Source of the DNA: Amoebophrya sp. A120 | Lineage: Eukaryota; Sar; Dinophyceae; Syndiniales; Amoebophryaceae | Length of the DNA: 64,000 nucleotides | Reading direction: 5' to 3' | NCBI GenBank assembly: GCA_905178155.1 | Contig: CAJINV010000003.1 | Location: 11,582,733-11,646,732 of the forward strand | Shown here: positions 1-12,235 of the stretch, piece after piece | How positions within the stretch are numbered: the stretch's first letter is position 1 | How the letters are laid out: the number at the start of each line of letters is the position of its first letter | Position numbers and translations under genes: made by a program | The notes under the pieces: generated by a model | What the model was told of the DNA's origin: nothing | Database searches by the model: none | Seen by the model: the letters and a program-made list of their open reading frames with translations, nothing else

Positions 1-3000
1 GACCTCGTATATGATCTTCCTCACGCCGAGCTGCTGGTGCTGGCGTTAGTCAGACAGGAGAATTCAAGGGAGCGTTGTAAGACAGCTGGTTCCCGCTCCT
101 GTTGTAATCAAACATCGCATGCAGTGAAAAAAAGTGCGCTCATCTGCATCCGTCCTTTCTTTACAACGAACAGCTACTGACTTCTCGCTCCAGTGCCTAA
201 ATTACTTGCCAACTTGGAAAGGAAAATAGTAAAACTCAAAATTCAGTAGCAAACATCACCAGACATTTTTCATGATAACGTGGCCAAACTTCTTTGCCTC
301 AAAAATCTCCGTCCCCCCTGTTCTTGACCAGCAGCAAACTTCGAGCTGCCGAGCCGTGCAGCGGCCCAACTCAGCGTCTTGGGGTAACGGAAATTAATGA
401 GGCTAGATCTGCTCCTCCTCCAGCTCAGTTACTCGCTACAGATGGCCTCATCATCATTTTTCCACGCGCCCACCCGTTAGAAACTTTTTACAACTCGTGA
501 CGATTGCGCATTGGATAAATTTGTAGTGCTGAAAAATTAATGCGCATGCTCCTCCTGGACGAAAACTTTAAAACTACAATTCTTGTACTATCCTCGGTGA
601 TTAGGTAAGCGGAAGCATCTCAAAACCCGCAGGCCTGTGATACGACCACCTCGTCACTTGATTGCGATTTTTGTATTTGTTAGAACTGAACAGATGCACA
701 TAGTACTTCTATGCATTTGAACTCGAACGAGAGATAGAGGTACTCTTACTCTTAATTTTAATTTAATTATCAACAATAAAATGGAAATTCATCAAGATGG
801 AAGGTTGGTCAGAACGTGAGCGTAGATGTGTAAGTGTAAAAGGAATTACAATGCTAAAACAATAGTGTACGTAAGTAAGATCATATGCTGTTTTGCAAGA
901 AAAGTAAAGCAGTTGTGGATTTTTGCAGTGTGAAAAAAAGTTGTTGAACAAGTAGTACTAGTAGATGCAGATTGTAAGTTTTAAACAGTTATACCAGAAT
1001 CAGAAAAGAAAAACATGAATGCGCCTCAGAGTTGTAGAAAACGCACTTAGCAATAGAATTTTTGTAACTTCCGTCTACGGTTATTGTACATGAAATTTAA
1101 TCAAAGATGATCACAGCTTGGTGCATCAACGTACTTCATCATGTGTTTGATGGCTTTGAAGATAGTAAAGCACGTTCCGTGTGGCGTTCCCTCTCATCGT
1201 CGTGGCGTTTCGTAGTTTCCGGAACAGAAAAGAACTACATGAAGCCTCGCCAATCACGTTGAAATGAACCCCCGCCAGCACCACAAAGCAAAAACACTCC
1301 AGAAAGCCACCCTCTACCTCGTGTCGTCCTTTGCGTCGCGTGCGCAAGGTGCGCTGCGGACGCATCGCCCAAATTCGCTTTATTCAGGAGTGCTGCATTC
1401 GCTTAGTGGGCTCTTCGGGGGTATTTTTCAAAATGATACGGTCGTGGCGAAGTCAAGTAGTTCAGGCGGCAAAAACCCCAGGTGGTGCAGCTATCACGTC
1501 GAAAAAAACCAGCATACATAGGCACCTCATCATGGTTGAATGAATCAAATACGAAAAAACGCCTGCAGGTGTCCGTTCACCAGAGAAGACTTTAATTCAC
1601 TTTACTAGCCAGACGATATCGAAGATTGGAAATGGTCGGCTCTGCACCAGCTGCATTGAATCCAAATGCAAATCATTTCGCTACCTATACTAGCTTTTTT
1701 CTTACGTGAGATACGTGCGATGGTATCAACTTGGAAAAAATTCGCCTCCATGAGAAGTGCTGGAGAGGCTTGCGTAGCAGGGAACACAGCCTTTTCTTTC
1801 CCGACCAGAGGAAGTTTTCTGGTTGCTGTATGAGGATGTTCCACCTTGCACATGGAAGACTTACAGAGCTGTTGCATGATGGAGTTGGTTTTTTCCAAAT
1901 GGTATCCCACCGCGTAATTACACCCGCCCGCCGCCGGCTAACAGCACTTTTTCTTGTCGGACTTGGATTATGGAGGGGGCTCAGCTCTGACAACGCTAAC
2001 TGTGACAAGCAAGTTTCTGATGCAAAACACTGATCCTCGGGTAATACTTATGGACTCCCCGTCCAGACTTCTCACTTCTTCTGTCCACAAGCTAGCTCCG
2101 ATCCGCGTCCCAGGCGGGTGCGCAGCCTCTGCGCATGCAGCCCCCTCTAATGGTCTGAAGCTCATTCATGGACTATTTTTTTACCAAAGTGAGCGTCGAG
2201 ATGGCGCCGAGGTAGATATTTAGTAGCTGCTAAAATGCCAATGCGGAAGCCATCATCCGGAGACACAGACATCTACAGAAGGTTGATATAATCAGTCTAA
2301 GTAGTTTCTTTTGCTCTCCAACATGCAGCACAAAAAAAGGCGCCAGCAACATGTTCTTTCCCTCACAGAAGACGTTGTCGGTTCTGAGCACGCCATACGG
2401 ACTTCTCGTCGTCGTCGTCGTCTTCCTCGCAGGAGCACCCGCCGGAATATCAACTTGAAAATTACCCTACCCCCAGAATTGCCCAGTCGCTGGTGACGCG
2501 GTGCAAAGTTAGTCAATCGAATTGGAGGATGAGCAAGAAACATCCTTTTGCGCCGCATACCTGGTTTTGCTGTGGAATCTAGGCAGCACGACTGAGTCCA
2601 GTCTCTACCCGACATGCGGGCAACACCGCACGCAGACTCTTGCAAGTCTTGAACTTGTTCATGGAGCAGCTGTGTAGATCGCTGCCGTTTGCAACAGGTT
2701 GACGTCGTATCGTGAGTTGTTATTTCCTGATTTCAACTCTGAATGCATAAGCAAAACCTAAACTGACACTTCTACATACACTATTCCGGGGGTGGTGCTT
2801 CCCTTTTTCAGTTCGATACGGACTTGGATTTCTTCTTCGTGTTTTTTCCCACGGTGCTCTGCTGCTATACAAGGATAAAAGGGTTCTAGTGCACATTTCT
2901 TGTGTTAGTCTTCGTCTTGCGCAAGACAGTGTAGCCCACTCGTCGGACGCTAGCTCTTGCTACACTGGACGTACAGCAAAGTTCATTTTTACTGTTGGTG

Positions 3001-3152
3001 CGACCACTGAGACTCAGTGCGAACTGTGCCAATAAAACAGCATAAGAGGAATCACAAACAATTTTTGATGCCAGTGAAGCCAAAATTTGCAGAAAGCAAT
3101 ACAATACGAATATGCACAAGAGCTTAGATAGTAGACACAGTTTTTTCTTGGA
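1..3152. other. No gene recognised
   Basis: Only short open frames occur here, in several frames and on both strands, with no recognisable domain and no convincing chain of exons. I see no tandem array and no introner ends. It could hold untranslated sequence, introns or short exons of minus-strand genes that cannot be resolved by eye. Confidence 0.4.
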
Positions 3153-3355
3153 TACCTGCGGAGATCCCGCTTGGGGGTTGTTCGCGACATTGCCGGCGGG
3201 AGCACCCTCGTCCACGCCTGCAGCAACTTGACGTTCCTCCGGCTTCGGTGCCGCAGGATTTGCGGACACCTCATGGTTCATAATTTGCACCACAGCCGGA
3301 TCCTGCTCGAGCCCAATGCAAGGCGGGGGTCCACCGTAGGTTGTTTGCCGGTTCT
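3153..3355 (-). CDS. Candidate exon of an unknown minus-strand gene
   Basis: An open stretch reads through an Ala/Pro/Gln/Glu-rich segment (for example PAAPKPEERQVAAGVDEG). It runs from a possible acceptor (a TTAG just upstream) to a likely donor, CCGCAG followed by GTATCC. If the donor is ignored, the frame continues into a hydrophobic stretch that would resemble a membrane segment but is probably intron. The composition resembles coding sequence elsewhere in this window. Neither the gene start nor its other exons can be tied to it with confidence, and no family is recognised. Confidence 0.3.
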
Positions 3356-4557
3356 ATCCTAATAAAATCCAACTTCGTGCTGTCACCCATGCTTGCCGCA
3401 GCTATACACGTTACTTTTTGTTTTTCCGCCCTGCTTTTTGCCCCCTAGCACTCGCTAACCGAATGCGCATAATCTGAGAACATTCTCTACCCGATCGAGA
3501 GACGGGGAGATGTTGATGTGCGGCTTTAAATAAATAATCTGATGACTATAATATGCTTTTTTTTTCATGCTTGTGAGTGTCTCAGCGCTTCCTGATCACA
3601 CCTGCACAGGGTGTCTCACAGTTCCTTACATACATCCACAAATATTCATATTGATAGATAAACATGAAAGTATGAATATCTTTGAAACTTGAAAATGGGC
3701 ATTGGATCAGCATGCGCAACAAGAAATAGTCACACGGGTGGTCCAGCAAAACTCTATCTCTAGTTGCGCGTGATAGCTTCTGCTCAATCTTGTATTGCAT
3801 GACCTTCAAGTTCGTGAAGGCATTTTGTTGGCTCGATACCATCGGAGATATGCTGCAGCAAAGCGAAATCGGGAAGGTTTCGCTCAGGACATTTTTGCAC
3901 CCTAATCAACATGGTCATGATAGTGCCACTCTGTACCTACCTAGGAGCGACGCCGGGGGAAAATGCATAAGCACAAGTAGTACTACAGTACAAAAACATA
4001 CGACGATCTTTTTCCGTAGGAGCGAAACAATTACAAACCAAATTGTCTCACTATCGTCCGTTACTCGCAGCAGCCACGAATCCCCTGCTCTTGCCACGCA
4101 GGTTCTTACATGCAGATTGCAAATACGAATTGAATCTAGGATAGCAGGAGCACAAGCCCCACTTGCATATTGAGAAACGTGCCTCGTTCTACTTTCCTCC
4201 ACCAGGGAATTAGCACGTTTATTGTTTGTACAAAACGCCGGAAAGATCAGCGCAGCTACGGTGGGCTCCGTTCTCGCTTCAAGAGCCCCGGCAGGATCCT
4301 CGAGAAGGCAGAAAAAAAAGGAAAAGGAAGGAGAACCTCGCCTCAGAGAGATGGAAGACGCAGAAGATCATGCTGTGTACAATATGATACAGCCTCTTCA
4401 CCTTGAAAGACTAACTCAACAAAATGTCAGGCCTTCATATTAGGAGTAAAATGCGACAACTACGTCCTACAGGGCTCTCAACTTATGAAGCTTGAAGACA
4501 GCCACTCGAGTTGCCAGTCGCTGCACACTAGCATCAAGAAAAGGATCATCATCATAC
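3356..4557. other. Mostly unassigned; one possible exon near 3690-3860
   Basis: At about 3690-3860 on the minus strand a frame reads FTNLKVMQYKIEQKLSR. This loosely resembles the stretch LNVIKYKIEKRRH in the last exon of the gene at 7312-10760, so it may be a related exon or a decayed paralogue. The similarity is short and could be chance. Nothing else in the interval can be supported. Confidence 0.25.
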
Positions 4558-4788
4558 CTTCAGATTTGAAATAAGCGAAACCTGCCCATTGCTGGAGAAT
4601 GTCATACCCGTGAAGACTGGGCCGCCGGCCTGGGGATTGAGTCCCCAGTGAATCACCAAGCTGCTTTCGTAGGCCGTGACATCTGCCGGGTTGCCGCCGT
4701 ATCTGTATGAAATCGAAACGATGTCCCCGCAGCGCTGTTCGTCCGCGCTGCCCGTGTCCCCCTTGCGCCTCTTTTTTGCATCAATCAT
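4558..4788 (-). CDS. Candidate first exon, unknown protein
   Basis: A methionine-initiated frame of 77 codons begins MIDAKKRRKGDTG and contains SISYRYGGNPADVTAYESS. It ends exactly at a plausible donor, CTGAAG followed by GTATGA. Its balanced composition is more protein-like than the surrounding open frames. No domain is recognised. The next exon would lie to the left, perhaps in the 3.1-3.9 kb region, but no join can be proven. It could be a short gene or the 5' exon of a gene including 3153-3355. Confidence 0.35.
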
Positions 4789-4899
4789 GAGTGTGTACTA
4801 TATTATATACATTTAATGCACCCCAGCAAGTGCATTCAGCCAACGGCATCGCGTCCTCATCTAGTTGGCCAACAATAGCCGCCCCACGGGGTTGGTGAG

Positions 4900-6180
4900 G
4901 TTGCAACGGTTCTTTTGACTGCCTCGCGCCATTTTGCTGCGCTGCTTTCGCGAATTTCCGCTAGCAAAATACGGGCCGCGCTCTTTTCCTCGCACGTGCC
5001 GCGGCGTATAGCGTTGCCCCGCATGGCGTCAGGAGCGGTAGACAGTTGCCATCTTCGTGCCTCCCAAACCCGAAAGCCTAAACCTTCCCCGCATGCTATA
5101 GCCAGCCCACCAAAGGCTTCCGCTAGGGCCGGCCCCTTGGGCGCCCTAAATTATGCCCATGGCATGTGGATTGGCTCGTTGCCTTTTGCGGCATTTGCGC
5201 TTTTTGTCTCTTTTTGTTGAAAAGCCGCACTTTCTGGCTTGCTCCCCGAAATACAATTCAGCACAAGCTTCTTCGATACTGTAGGAGCTACCAAGGTGAG
5301 CCAGAAACTGCACGAGTAACCGCTTAAATTTTCTGAAGGCTAATCATCTGCACTGGATTGCATTGAGAGCCAGGCATCTCGAACGACGCAACACCACCCG
5401 TTTTAGCAGTGAAGGGAAGTTCAATTGGAGTTCGAATCGCGCTACCACCCTCACGCTTGGCGTTCAAAAGATACTTCCTAAGAGCTGGAGAGTATCCTTA
5501 GCCCCCGACGAAAACAACCACTATCCCCGTCGCCTCTTGGGGATCGCGGAAGCCGGACAGAAAATTTAGGCCCCAAGCTTGAATGCCCGGCGGCTCGCTT
5601 CTTTGCGAAATGCATTAAAGCTTGCCGGAAATAAGTACGCCCCCGAGCTTAGTGATCAACGCGGAGCTATACACACTTCGCTGCGGTCAACCTTGCGCAG
5701 GGAGTTTTTCATTTTTTTCTTTTCGCATGCTATCTGTTTTCTTTTCTCCTCTGCGTCTTTTCTTTCTTTTGTCCTGCTTTGTGTTTGCTTTTCTTTTCGC
5801 AGGATTTTTCTTTTCGCAGATAGCCATGCTGCTTTCTTTTATTCTCTAGAATCTGCGTCGGGTGTCCATTTGTTGCGAGCTCCCCGAAATACAAAGGCCC
5901 GACTTTGGTGGCCGGCTTTGCGACCTCCAAAAGTGGCCACAAATGGCGCCCATAACATGCATGCGGATTCGCCTCCACCATTGTCGTCTTGGCATTTTTT
6001 GGGCGTCCCTTTTTGGGCGCCCTAAACCGCCAGAAACCAAGGCGATGGGCGCCTCAGAAGGGCGCCCCTTTTGTCGGCGCCCCTGCGTCGTTCTATCAAG
6101 CGGGAATCGATACAATTCCGCCGGGCCTGTTTGCTATCGAAGTCCCGGCCGCTTTATAAGTAGAACATTTTAGCTTGATA
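4900..6180. other. GC-rich block without a recognised gene
   Basis: This block is richer in G and C than its AT-rich neighbours. It repeats short words such as GGGCGCCC and CCCCGAAATACAA at several places and contains a T/C-rich tract near 5705-5830. Open frames occur in several overlapping phases, as expected for GC-rich non-coding DNA, and none shows a domain. It may be an old insertion like the GC-rich insert at 48.2-50.0 kb, but no flanking direct repeat was seen. Confidence 0.35.
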
Positions 6181-7311
6181 TGTATAGGACGCGGACGTAC
6201 TTATGTCGGCGATTCACCACTGAGACACCGACACGCCTGGATACACGACGGATTTGACCCATCACCGTGGAGACAATTTCGTCCACGAGGACCCCGTTGT
6301 CTCCAGTTGGACGGCCGTCGAATTTCTTCTCTTCCGTGAATTTGCTATATCCTCATGAAAATACTGAGTCAGGGTAGCAACACTGCTTTTATCAGACATA
6401 GATATACGTTCGTCTTGATCATCATCATCACCATCATCATCATTTTTTGAGTCAAAATAAGTGGTCTGAATTCTATAAAGTCAGAAGTGGAGGTCGTTGC
6501 CCTCCGATGTTCTGGGCAAGTAAATTTCTGTGAGCCATGGCTTTGCGATAATTTCAATTTGTCTGAGCCATTATATCACCGGAAACGATTTTTATCTGTC
6601 GGTCAACAGTTTCCTATTCCTTGGGCCTCTCGGCATGCCTGCACATAAATGAACCAGCAGATGGTTCCAATTTGATGTTAGTACTCCTGCATTGCGGTTG
6701 CAATTGACACTCAATCGAATTTTTGGCACGATAACGCGATCATTTTTGTGGTCTCTTCGACGGCTTTCTTCTCTGCAGGGTAAGCCGCGGACAAAGTGTA
6801 GCCAGTTCGTTTCATCATGTAGTCGCTTGTTAAAGTCGTCGCCCACCACCCCTTCCGGTCCGCGTCAGTCGGACAAAGGGCCGCGCCCCCCCCCCTGCTC
6901 CTGCTCTTCCTTCATCGCCAATTGGACCTTGCGATTCCCTTTCAACGAGTCGCGAGGTGCGGCACCAGTGTACAATATCCTGAGTGAAAGCGTACCGGCC
7001 CTGTTACAGTCAAGTTGGTAATTCTCGAGCATATTATCACAAGTTTTGAGAGCCACAAGTGGCAAGCATCTGTCTGCCTACATTTTTGTAAAAACAGTTA
7101 CTAGCAAGTAGGACTGCTGCATATGCCTAAACCTCATCGGATAAGCGTTTCACAGCACTACAAATGCAAAAACACCACTGGAAATACCTCTCATATGGAT
7201 GCGCACCACCAATGTGTCCGCTGTGGATGCAAATCAGTATGACAACTCTGGCGGGGTGTTTCACGTACAACTGGAAAATAAAACCAAATTGAAATACAAA
7301 AAAAACGTTCA
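6181..7311. other. Intergenic, no gene recognised
   Basis: There is no supported coding exon. The interval contains a CAT-type microsatellite near 6418-6446 and otherwise unremarkable sequence downstream of the gene at 7312-10760. Confidence 0.4.
6418..6446. repeat. Imperfect ATC trinucleotide microsatellite
   Basis: A short run of ATC/CAT units interrupted by one ACC lies in non-coding sequence. Confidence 0.75.
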
Positions 7312-10300
7312 AATGTTTTGACGACAGGCCACAACTCTGGGGTTGGGAGGCAGGCTTTTGCTCAGCATATACGTAAGGTGCCGCCTTTTTTCGATCTTGT
7401 ACTTGATCACGTTCAGGTCTGACCGCTCGATGCGAGAATCAGCAAAGATTTTCTTTGCGATCGCATCGACCGTGGCAGTGTCCAGATCTCGCGGGTTGTA
7501 GTTACAATAGACACGGAATCCGACAAACATGAGCGTGTCGATGGCCTCATCCAGCGGCATGGGAAGGATTGCAAGGTTCCGATTCGCATCATGCTCGTGC
7601 TCGGCACGGTTGAGGATGTGCTCAAGCTGCTTCGAACCAAACTCGGACGGTGTATCCCCAGCACCCCCACATGTCACCTCCCCAGGCGACAGCGCCTGCC
7701 CTTGGTGCTCGGTCAACTTTTCGCACGGAAAAAAGCTAGCACATCATCATCATCATCATCATCATCAGTGATCATGGCCAACTACATGAGTACTATCTGC
7801 AGTACTAAGTAACGTGTATCGGCAGGCTGGCGCATGGCTGGGTTAGTTTGACTGGTGCAAAATCAAACAAACAGCTCGGAGTCGGACGACTCAATTAGGT
7901 GTGGGTGCCAAAAAATAAATTCATCGTCCTAGTTGCTGAGCCCGGCGCGGCGCCGAGGCGGTTTCTTGCAAAGCCAACGAAAAGCAGGTTGCGGACTTCG
8001 AACCTAGCTTCTCAACTCTCGAGCTTCGAGTCTCGACTTTTGCAGTTTTCACTATACGAAATTCGAAGCTTCGATCCTCTTTCAGTTCATCTGCTTTACG
8101 TCCTTTACGTCAGCTCTGTCATGCCTGCTCGTCCTCGGGACCCTTCCCTTTTTCTGACAATATCTGCGCAACACAGCTGCCGGTCGTGGAGTACGTAACG
8201 TACTCGAAAGTATTTATCAACACGACACGAAAAATAGAAATACATCCAGGTGGACAGTCGGCCATAATAAAAAAAAGTGTATGTAGCTAGCATTCTCCAC
8301 ATGATACAGCTTTCCCACTTTCTGCTCAACATCCAGGAAGGCAACCGCCTGCGCCTGGCTCGTATCAAAGTGAGAATAAACCACACCTAACAAACTATGT
8401 CTCATCAGAGGGACAACTCCCCGCTCGCCAGTCTTCTTTCAATGCGCCACGATCACAAATGTGAGTAAAAAGTGTCAACACATATGTGAAAATTACAACA
8501 TGCCTTTGTTGATAGATAAGGCGCACAGTGGCGGTGTCTCCATCGCCCCTTTTCATGCATACAAGTACTCTATGTAGTAGAAAATCAGCAAATAGCTGTA
8601 GCCGGTCTCCCCTGCGGCTCTAATCTATGAGGTCGTGTGTCGACGTTTCTCACTTTGGTACTTCAGAGCTTCGTCGACGTGGTCGGAACGGGCGGCTTCT
8701 CCTCCATCGCCCACCGCGCTCGCCACCGGTGGGTCGACAATGGGCTGTGTATTATTTGTATTTCAGAATGAAAAAGCTACTCATAATTTCCATTGACATT
8801 TGGTTGCCTTCGGCCTGATGATACCACACACTAGGCATGGCAACGGCGCCGCAGCACGATGACCTCTCAGACCTAAAAATGCTCTTCTCGGAAAACATCA
8901 ACACCATCAGAGTCAGAGTCAGAGTTTTTCAAAAAATGCGCGCTCCACCTGCGAAACGCAGGCATTTTTTCTTGCGGCCGACGCCAAAAGTACACTTCTG
9001 ATGGTGTACGTGAGGCATGGTATGACAAAAAGTCATCCACCATGAAACATCCGGCGATTGACATCAGTGAGGGCTGCCTTCAACACTTTTGCGTATGTTG
9101 CAGCGGGCGTAAGTATACTTCTCGCCATGAACGTGTAGGTTTTGTAGAGATATGCAAAAAAAAAGTTCGAACTTGAGCAGCTGCAGCTCAGCTACAATTT
9201 GAAGTCGCGGTATGGTACCACACTTCACTTACACTTTATTTCCTCGTGCTGGCAAATAAGTACTACGTACTTGCATTCAAAACGCCAAATTCCGAGACCC
9301 CACGTCTAGGATGCGCGTCAGGAACTTGGCCGTCGTCGTCTTCAGACTATCTTGGTGTACGTGCAGTGTAGTACTAGGTAGAAGAAGATAATTCGAATTC
9401 TAAATCTAAATACATACATAGTTGTAGTTCGTCAATGATGGAGACATAAGCGGAAGACTTGGATTCTTGATGAGTAACTAAGAAGGTACCTTCGAAGCGG
9501 CAATCTCCGGCGAGACAAGATGATTCGGCGCGGCTTCCACGGTAGGCCGGGGATCTTCAGCACCCTTCTCGTCAACTTCCTTCGCGACCTGCTTCGGCGC
9601 CAGAAAGCCGCGAAGCCCGTTTTTCTTGCCCGAAGGCGGACCGGACTTGAACCGCATCAGATCAGCAAGCGGCGGGAACTGGGAAGTATAGTTATTATGG
9701 TCGAATTTCAACATATCTTGAGTTTGTAGGTCTAGGTACATCTTCATTTGCATCATCTTCATGCTCTCCGTTGAGATTTGATCTTACAGGGCAGCCTCAA
9801 CCACCGGACGCTCCATACGCGAAAATCAAAATCTATTATTTTCAATTACTGTCCAATTGAAAGGAGGGAAAGAGAAGGAAACAAAACCAGCAAGAGGAAT
9901 TGACACACCGGTCTGTCAATACCAGTTTCTGGATCGCAGCCGACTTAGATATCAAATGCAAATGTGTCTGGGTCTGGAAGGAAGCGGACAGTTTGTCACG
10001 GTGGTTCTTGTGTGCCAGAGGCTTCCGCTGCACGGCATATCACCACCAGCACTACCACTGTTCCTGCTCTATCGCAATCGCATTTAGTAGCATAAAAACA
10101 AACTCCCTTCTAGCATGACAAAATAACTGCTCACGTCAATCCAACCTCTATCCATGAATTACAGATCTTGAATCTACTTGTTCTTCTTCTTGTCGTTTCA
10201 AATCTATTCGCATGACGAATCCAGACACAGACATACGATTTGCTCTGCATATGCGAGACCCCCGCACCAATCACCAAGACCACAATCAAAGCGCCGAGCA

Positions 10301-10760
10301 GCAGGATCTTCCACATCATGCAGCCGTGGTTCTTGGTCACCGGATCCTTGGAACAGATGATCTTGTTCCCCTTGCTCCAGTTCGAGACAAGTTGTTTGTT
10401 TTCAGCATCAGCATCTTCATCGCCTTTATGCACTACAAAAGCATCGCGCTAGAAGCAACAAATTGCATCAAAAACTTTCGACAAGAAAAACGGGACTTTG
10501 TCATGCAGAAGATCCAGGTGAAATCGAGTGCATGAATGCATATGCAATTAGCACGAGCACGATAAGTACTTTTGCAGTGGATAGCCTTCCACCGCTGGAG
10601 GGAGCAGATTCTCTCCCGCCGCCCCTTCGTCCGCTGGTTCTCCATCGTCCCGCGAGGACACGTGATGATACCGTGCGGCAGGGGTCGTAAGCGATTCAGG
10701 GACCGTTCCAGCAGTCTGCATGGTGATCTCCCCTTGCGTCTCAGTCTCGTGTGACAACAT
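7312..10760 (-). CDS. Multi-exon single-pass membrane protein, unknown function
   Basis: The gene probably starts at the Met of MLSHETETQGEITMQTAG (10760). Candidate exons lie near 10580-10760, 10241-10430, 9850-9949, 9485-9687 (possibly extending to 9780), 8880-9085, 8290-8413 and 7312-7725. The second encodes an acidic segment, a Cys pair and one hydrophobic helix (MMWKILLLGALIVVLVIGAG), so the product looks like a type II or tail-lumenal membrane protein. A decayed introner follows this helix directly. The exon ending at 9485 (ATAGCCGCTTCGAAG, then GTACC) joins in phase to an exon opening after GGCAG near 9085. The later exons are well-mixed globular sequence with no motif I recognise. Some joins, notably 10.58 to 10.43 kb and 8.9 to 8.4 kb, are not resolved, so this could be two genes. 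Confidence 0.5.
7742..7766. repeat. CAT trinucleotide microsatellite
   Basis: Eight consecutive CAT units lie just outside the last exon of the membrane-protein gene, in the intron before that exon. Confidence 0.85.
9950..10242. mobile_element. Decayed introner, TGTCTGGGTCTGG family
   Basis: The left end reads TATCAAATGC and then TGTCTGGGTCTGGAAGG, matching the main introner family. The right end (near 10219-10242) keeps only TCCAGACACAGACAT followed by GATTTG. The internal motif GCATGACGAA, a degraded form of the family GCATGACAA, sits beside the right end. The element lies between the membrane-helix exon and the next exon of the 7.3-10.8 kb gene. The direct repeats are no longer clear, so exact ends are uncertain. 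Confidence 0.6.
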
Positions 10761-10763
10761 TTG

Positions 10764-11039
10764 CAGCTGGTGTCTTCACAACAGAGGTCGTGCGACTCCT
10801 GTCCAAGTGGTCACAACAGCAGTTGTTTAGTGTGGCTGCTGGTGCTGTTCTTCTTCTTGCGTGCAGATCTTCTGTTGTGGTACTGCGAACAAGTTTCAAG
10901 TCTACCCTTGCCTTTGCTTGTCAGAAGTATTTGTGAAAGGCTGCAAAAATGCCGTCGCAGTACGTAAGTGAATTCAGGTCGATATTTCAATTATCTTCGC
11001 GGGGTAAGTAGTAAGTACTTTTTGAATTTGATTCAGCCT
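10764..11039. repeat. Duplicated segment upstream of the membrane-protein gene
   Basis: This 276-bp segment lies directly upstream of the start at 10760. It is repeated at about 15717-15991 with scattered single-base differences. Both copies keep a 56-codon plus-strand frame, but the differences include at least five amino-acid changes (for example Lys/Thr, Val/Leu, Thr/Ala, Lys/Asn, Cys/Arg), so I see no sign that this frame is protected as protein. It contains the 5' flank and probably the promoter of the membrane-protein gene. Confidence 0.85.
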
Positions 11040-12235
11040 TTTGGAAACAAAGTTTCAAAACTCCTCGCCGTAAAGCTTAAATTTGTTCGAAGAAAAACCA
11101 GTGGGAGAGATGAACTACTCTCAGAGATAAATCTGAGAATAGCAAGTGCGGGGACACTGTGAGCAGAGGGAAAAATTGAATTTGTAAAATTTGCGACGAC
11201 ACGCGCCAGGCATTGGTTATGGTTATTTCAATGGGAATGGTTTTTTTTGTATTTGTAATCTATACACAAGCATGGTAAGAAGAACCAGCACGACGAGATC
11301 ATGATGACAGGACACTACGTCCTCCACCTGTGCCAGATGGTACCGACCCTAACAACATGCACTCTTTGCCAACCGAGTTCTTTGTAAGGGGTATTCATCA
11401 CCACGCTGCAGCTGCACGACGAATATTTATAAACAATCACAGACGCAGACCATCACGTCGAGTTTAGAAGCCAAGACTTCATGATGTTGGCCGGAATCCT
11501 GGGACGAAAACTGGTACCGAGACAAGAAGTAGCTCCAAGGCTACAAGTGCAAAAAACCGAGCCAATTGTCTTTTTTTTTACCACGATCACGACCACGACA
11601 ACCGATTACGCACACTAAGAATTATCGCACAACCGAGCCTCTTCAGGAGAAAAGTCTGGGGTTTGGCTTCGCCTGCACGGGCGAGAACCGGCTTTGTTGT
11701 GGTAAAAAGTCCGAGCGCCGCGTTCCGAACGAAGGACATTAAGCTAGACCGACCAGCAGAATACAGGAAGCGCGAAAAAAATTGAAAATCTTCAACACCG
11801 AAAGCTGATTTTACGGATGAGAACGAGCAAAACCGAGAGCAAGACGTCTGCTCTTCTTGTCAGAACCGATCGAATTCGTGTTTGAGTGCGACCACTGCTA
11901 ACTACGCACTCTCAATTCTAAGTATACAGCAGCGCATTCAACTTTCATACAACACGTCGAGGTCTGTCAGACCTTGTCCCACCGGCAGAGGTAACTCACT
12001 ACAACTGAGTGTCTACAACTCCGCGGGCTTCGCAGCACGTATCTTCCGCCGGAAACTGAAGCATCTGCGTCGGCGAGAAAGTGAAATATAAATGGTGAGC
12101 GCTTTTATTTGCTTGTTGTAGCATCACAACAATCTTTGCGAAAAAAATACCGCGTTCGTCCACCTCAAAGCAAACTTTACAAGAAACAGTACGAGCAGGT
12201 TTATAGACACTGCAGGCAGCATGTACGTCACGACT
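11040..12235. other. Intergenic, no gene recognised
   Basis: This lies between the coiled-coil gene's stop and the duplicated segment upstream of the membrane-protein gene. Only short frames without recognisable content were found. Poly-A/T tracts are common. Confidence 0.4.

Noticed and set aside
5579-6025. 148-codon plus-strand frame with a hydrophobic Phe/Leu-rich stretch
   Set aside because: The apparent membrane helix comes from a T/C-rich low-complexity tract. There is no support from neighbours, strand or composition.
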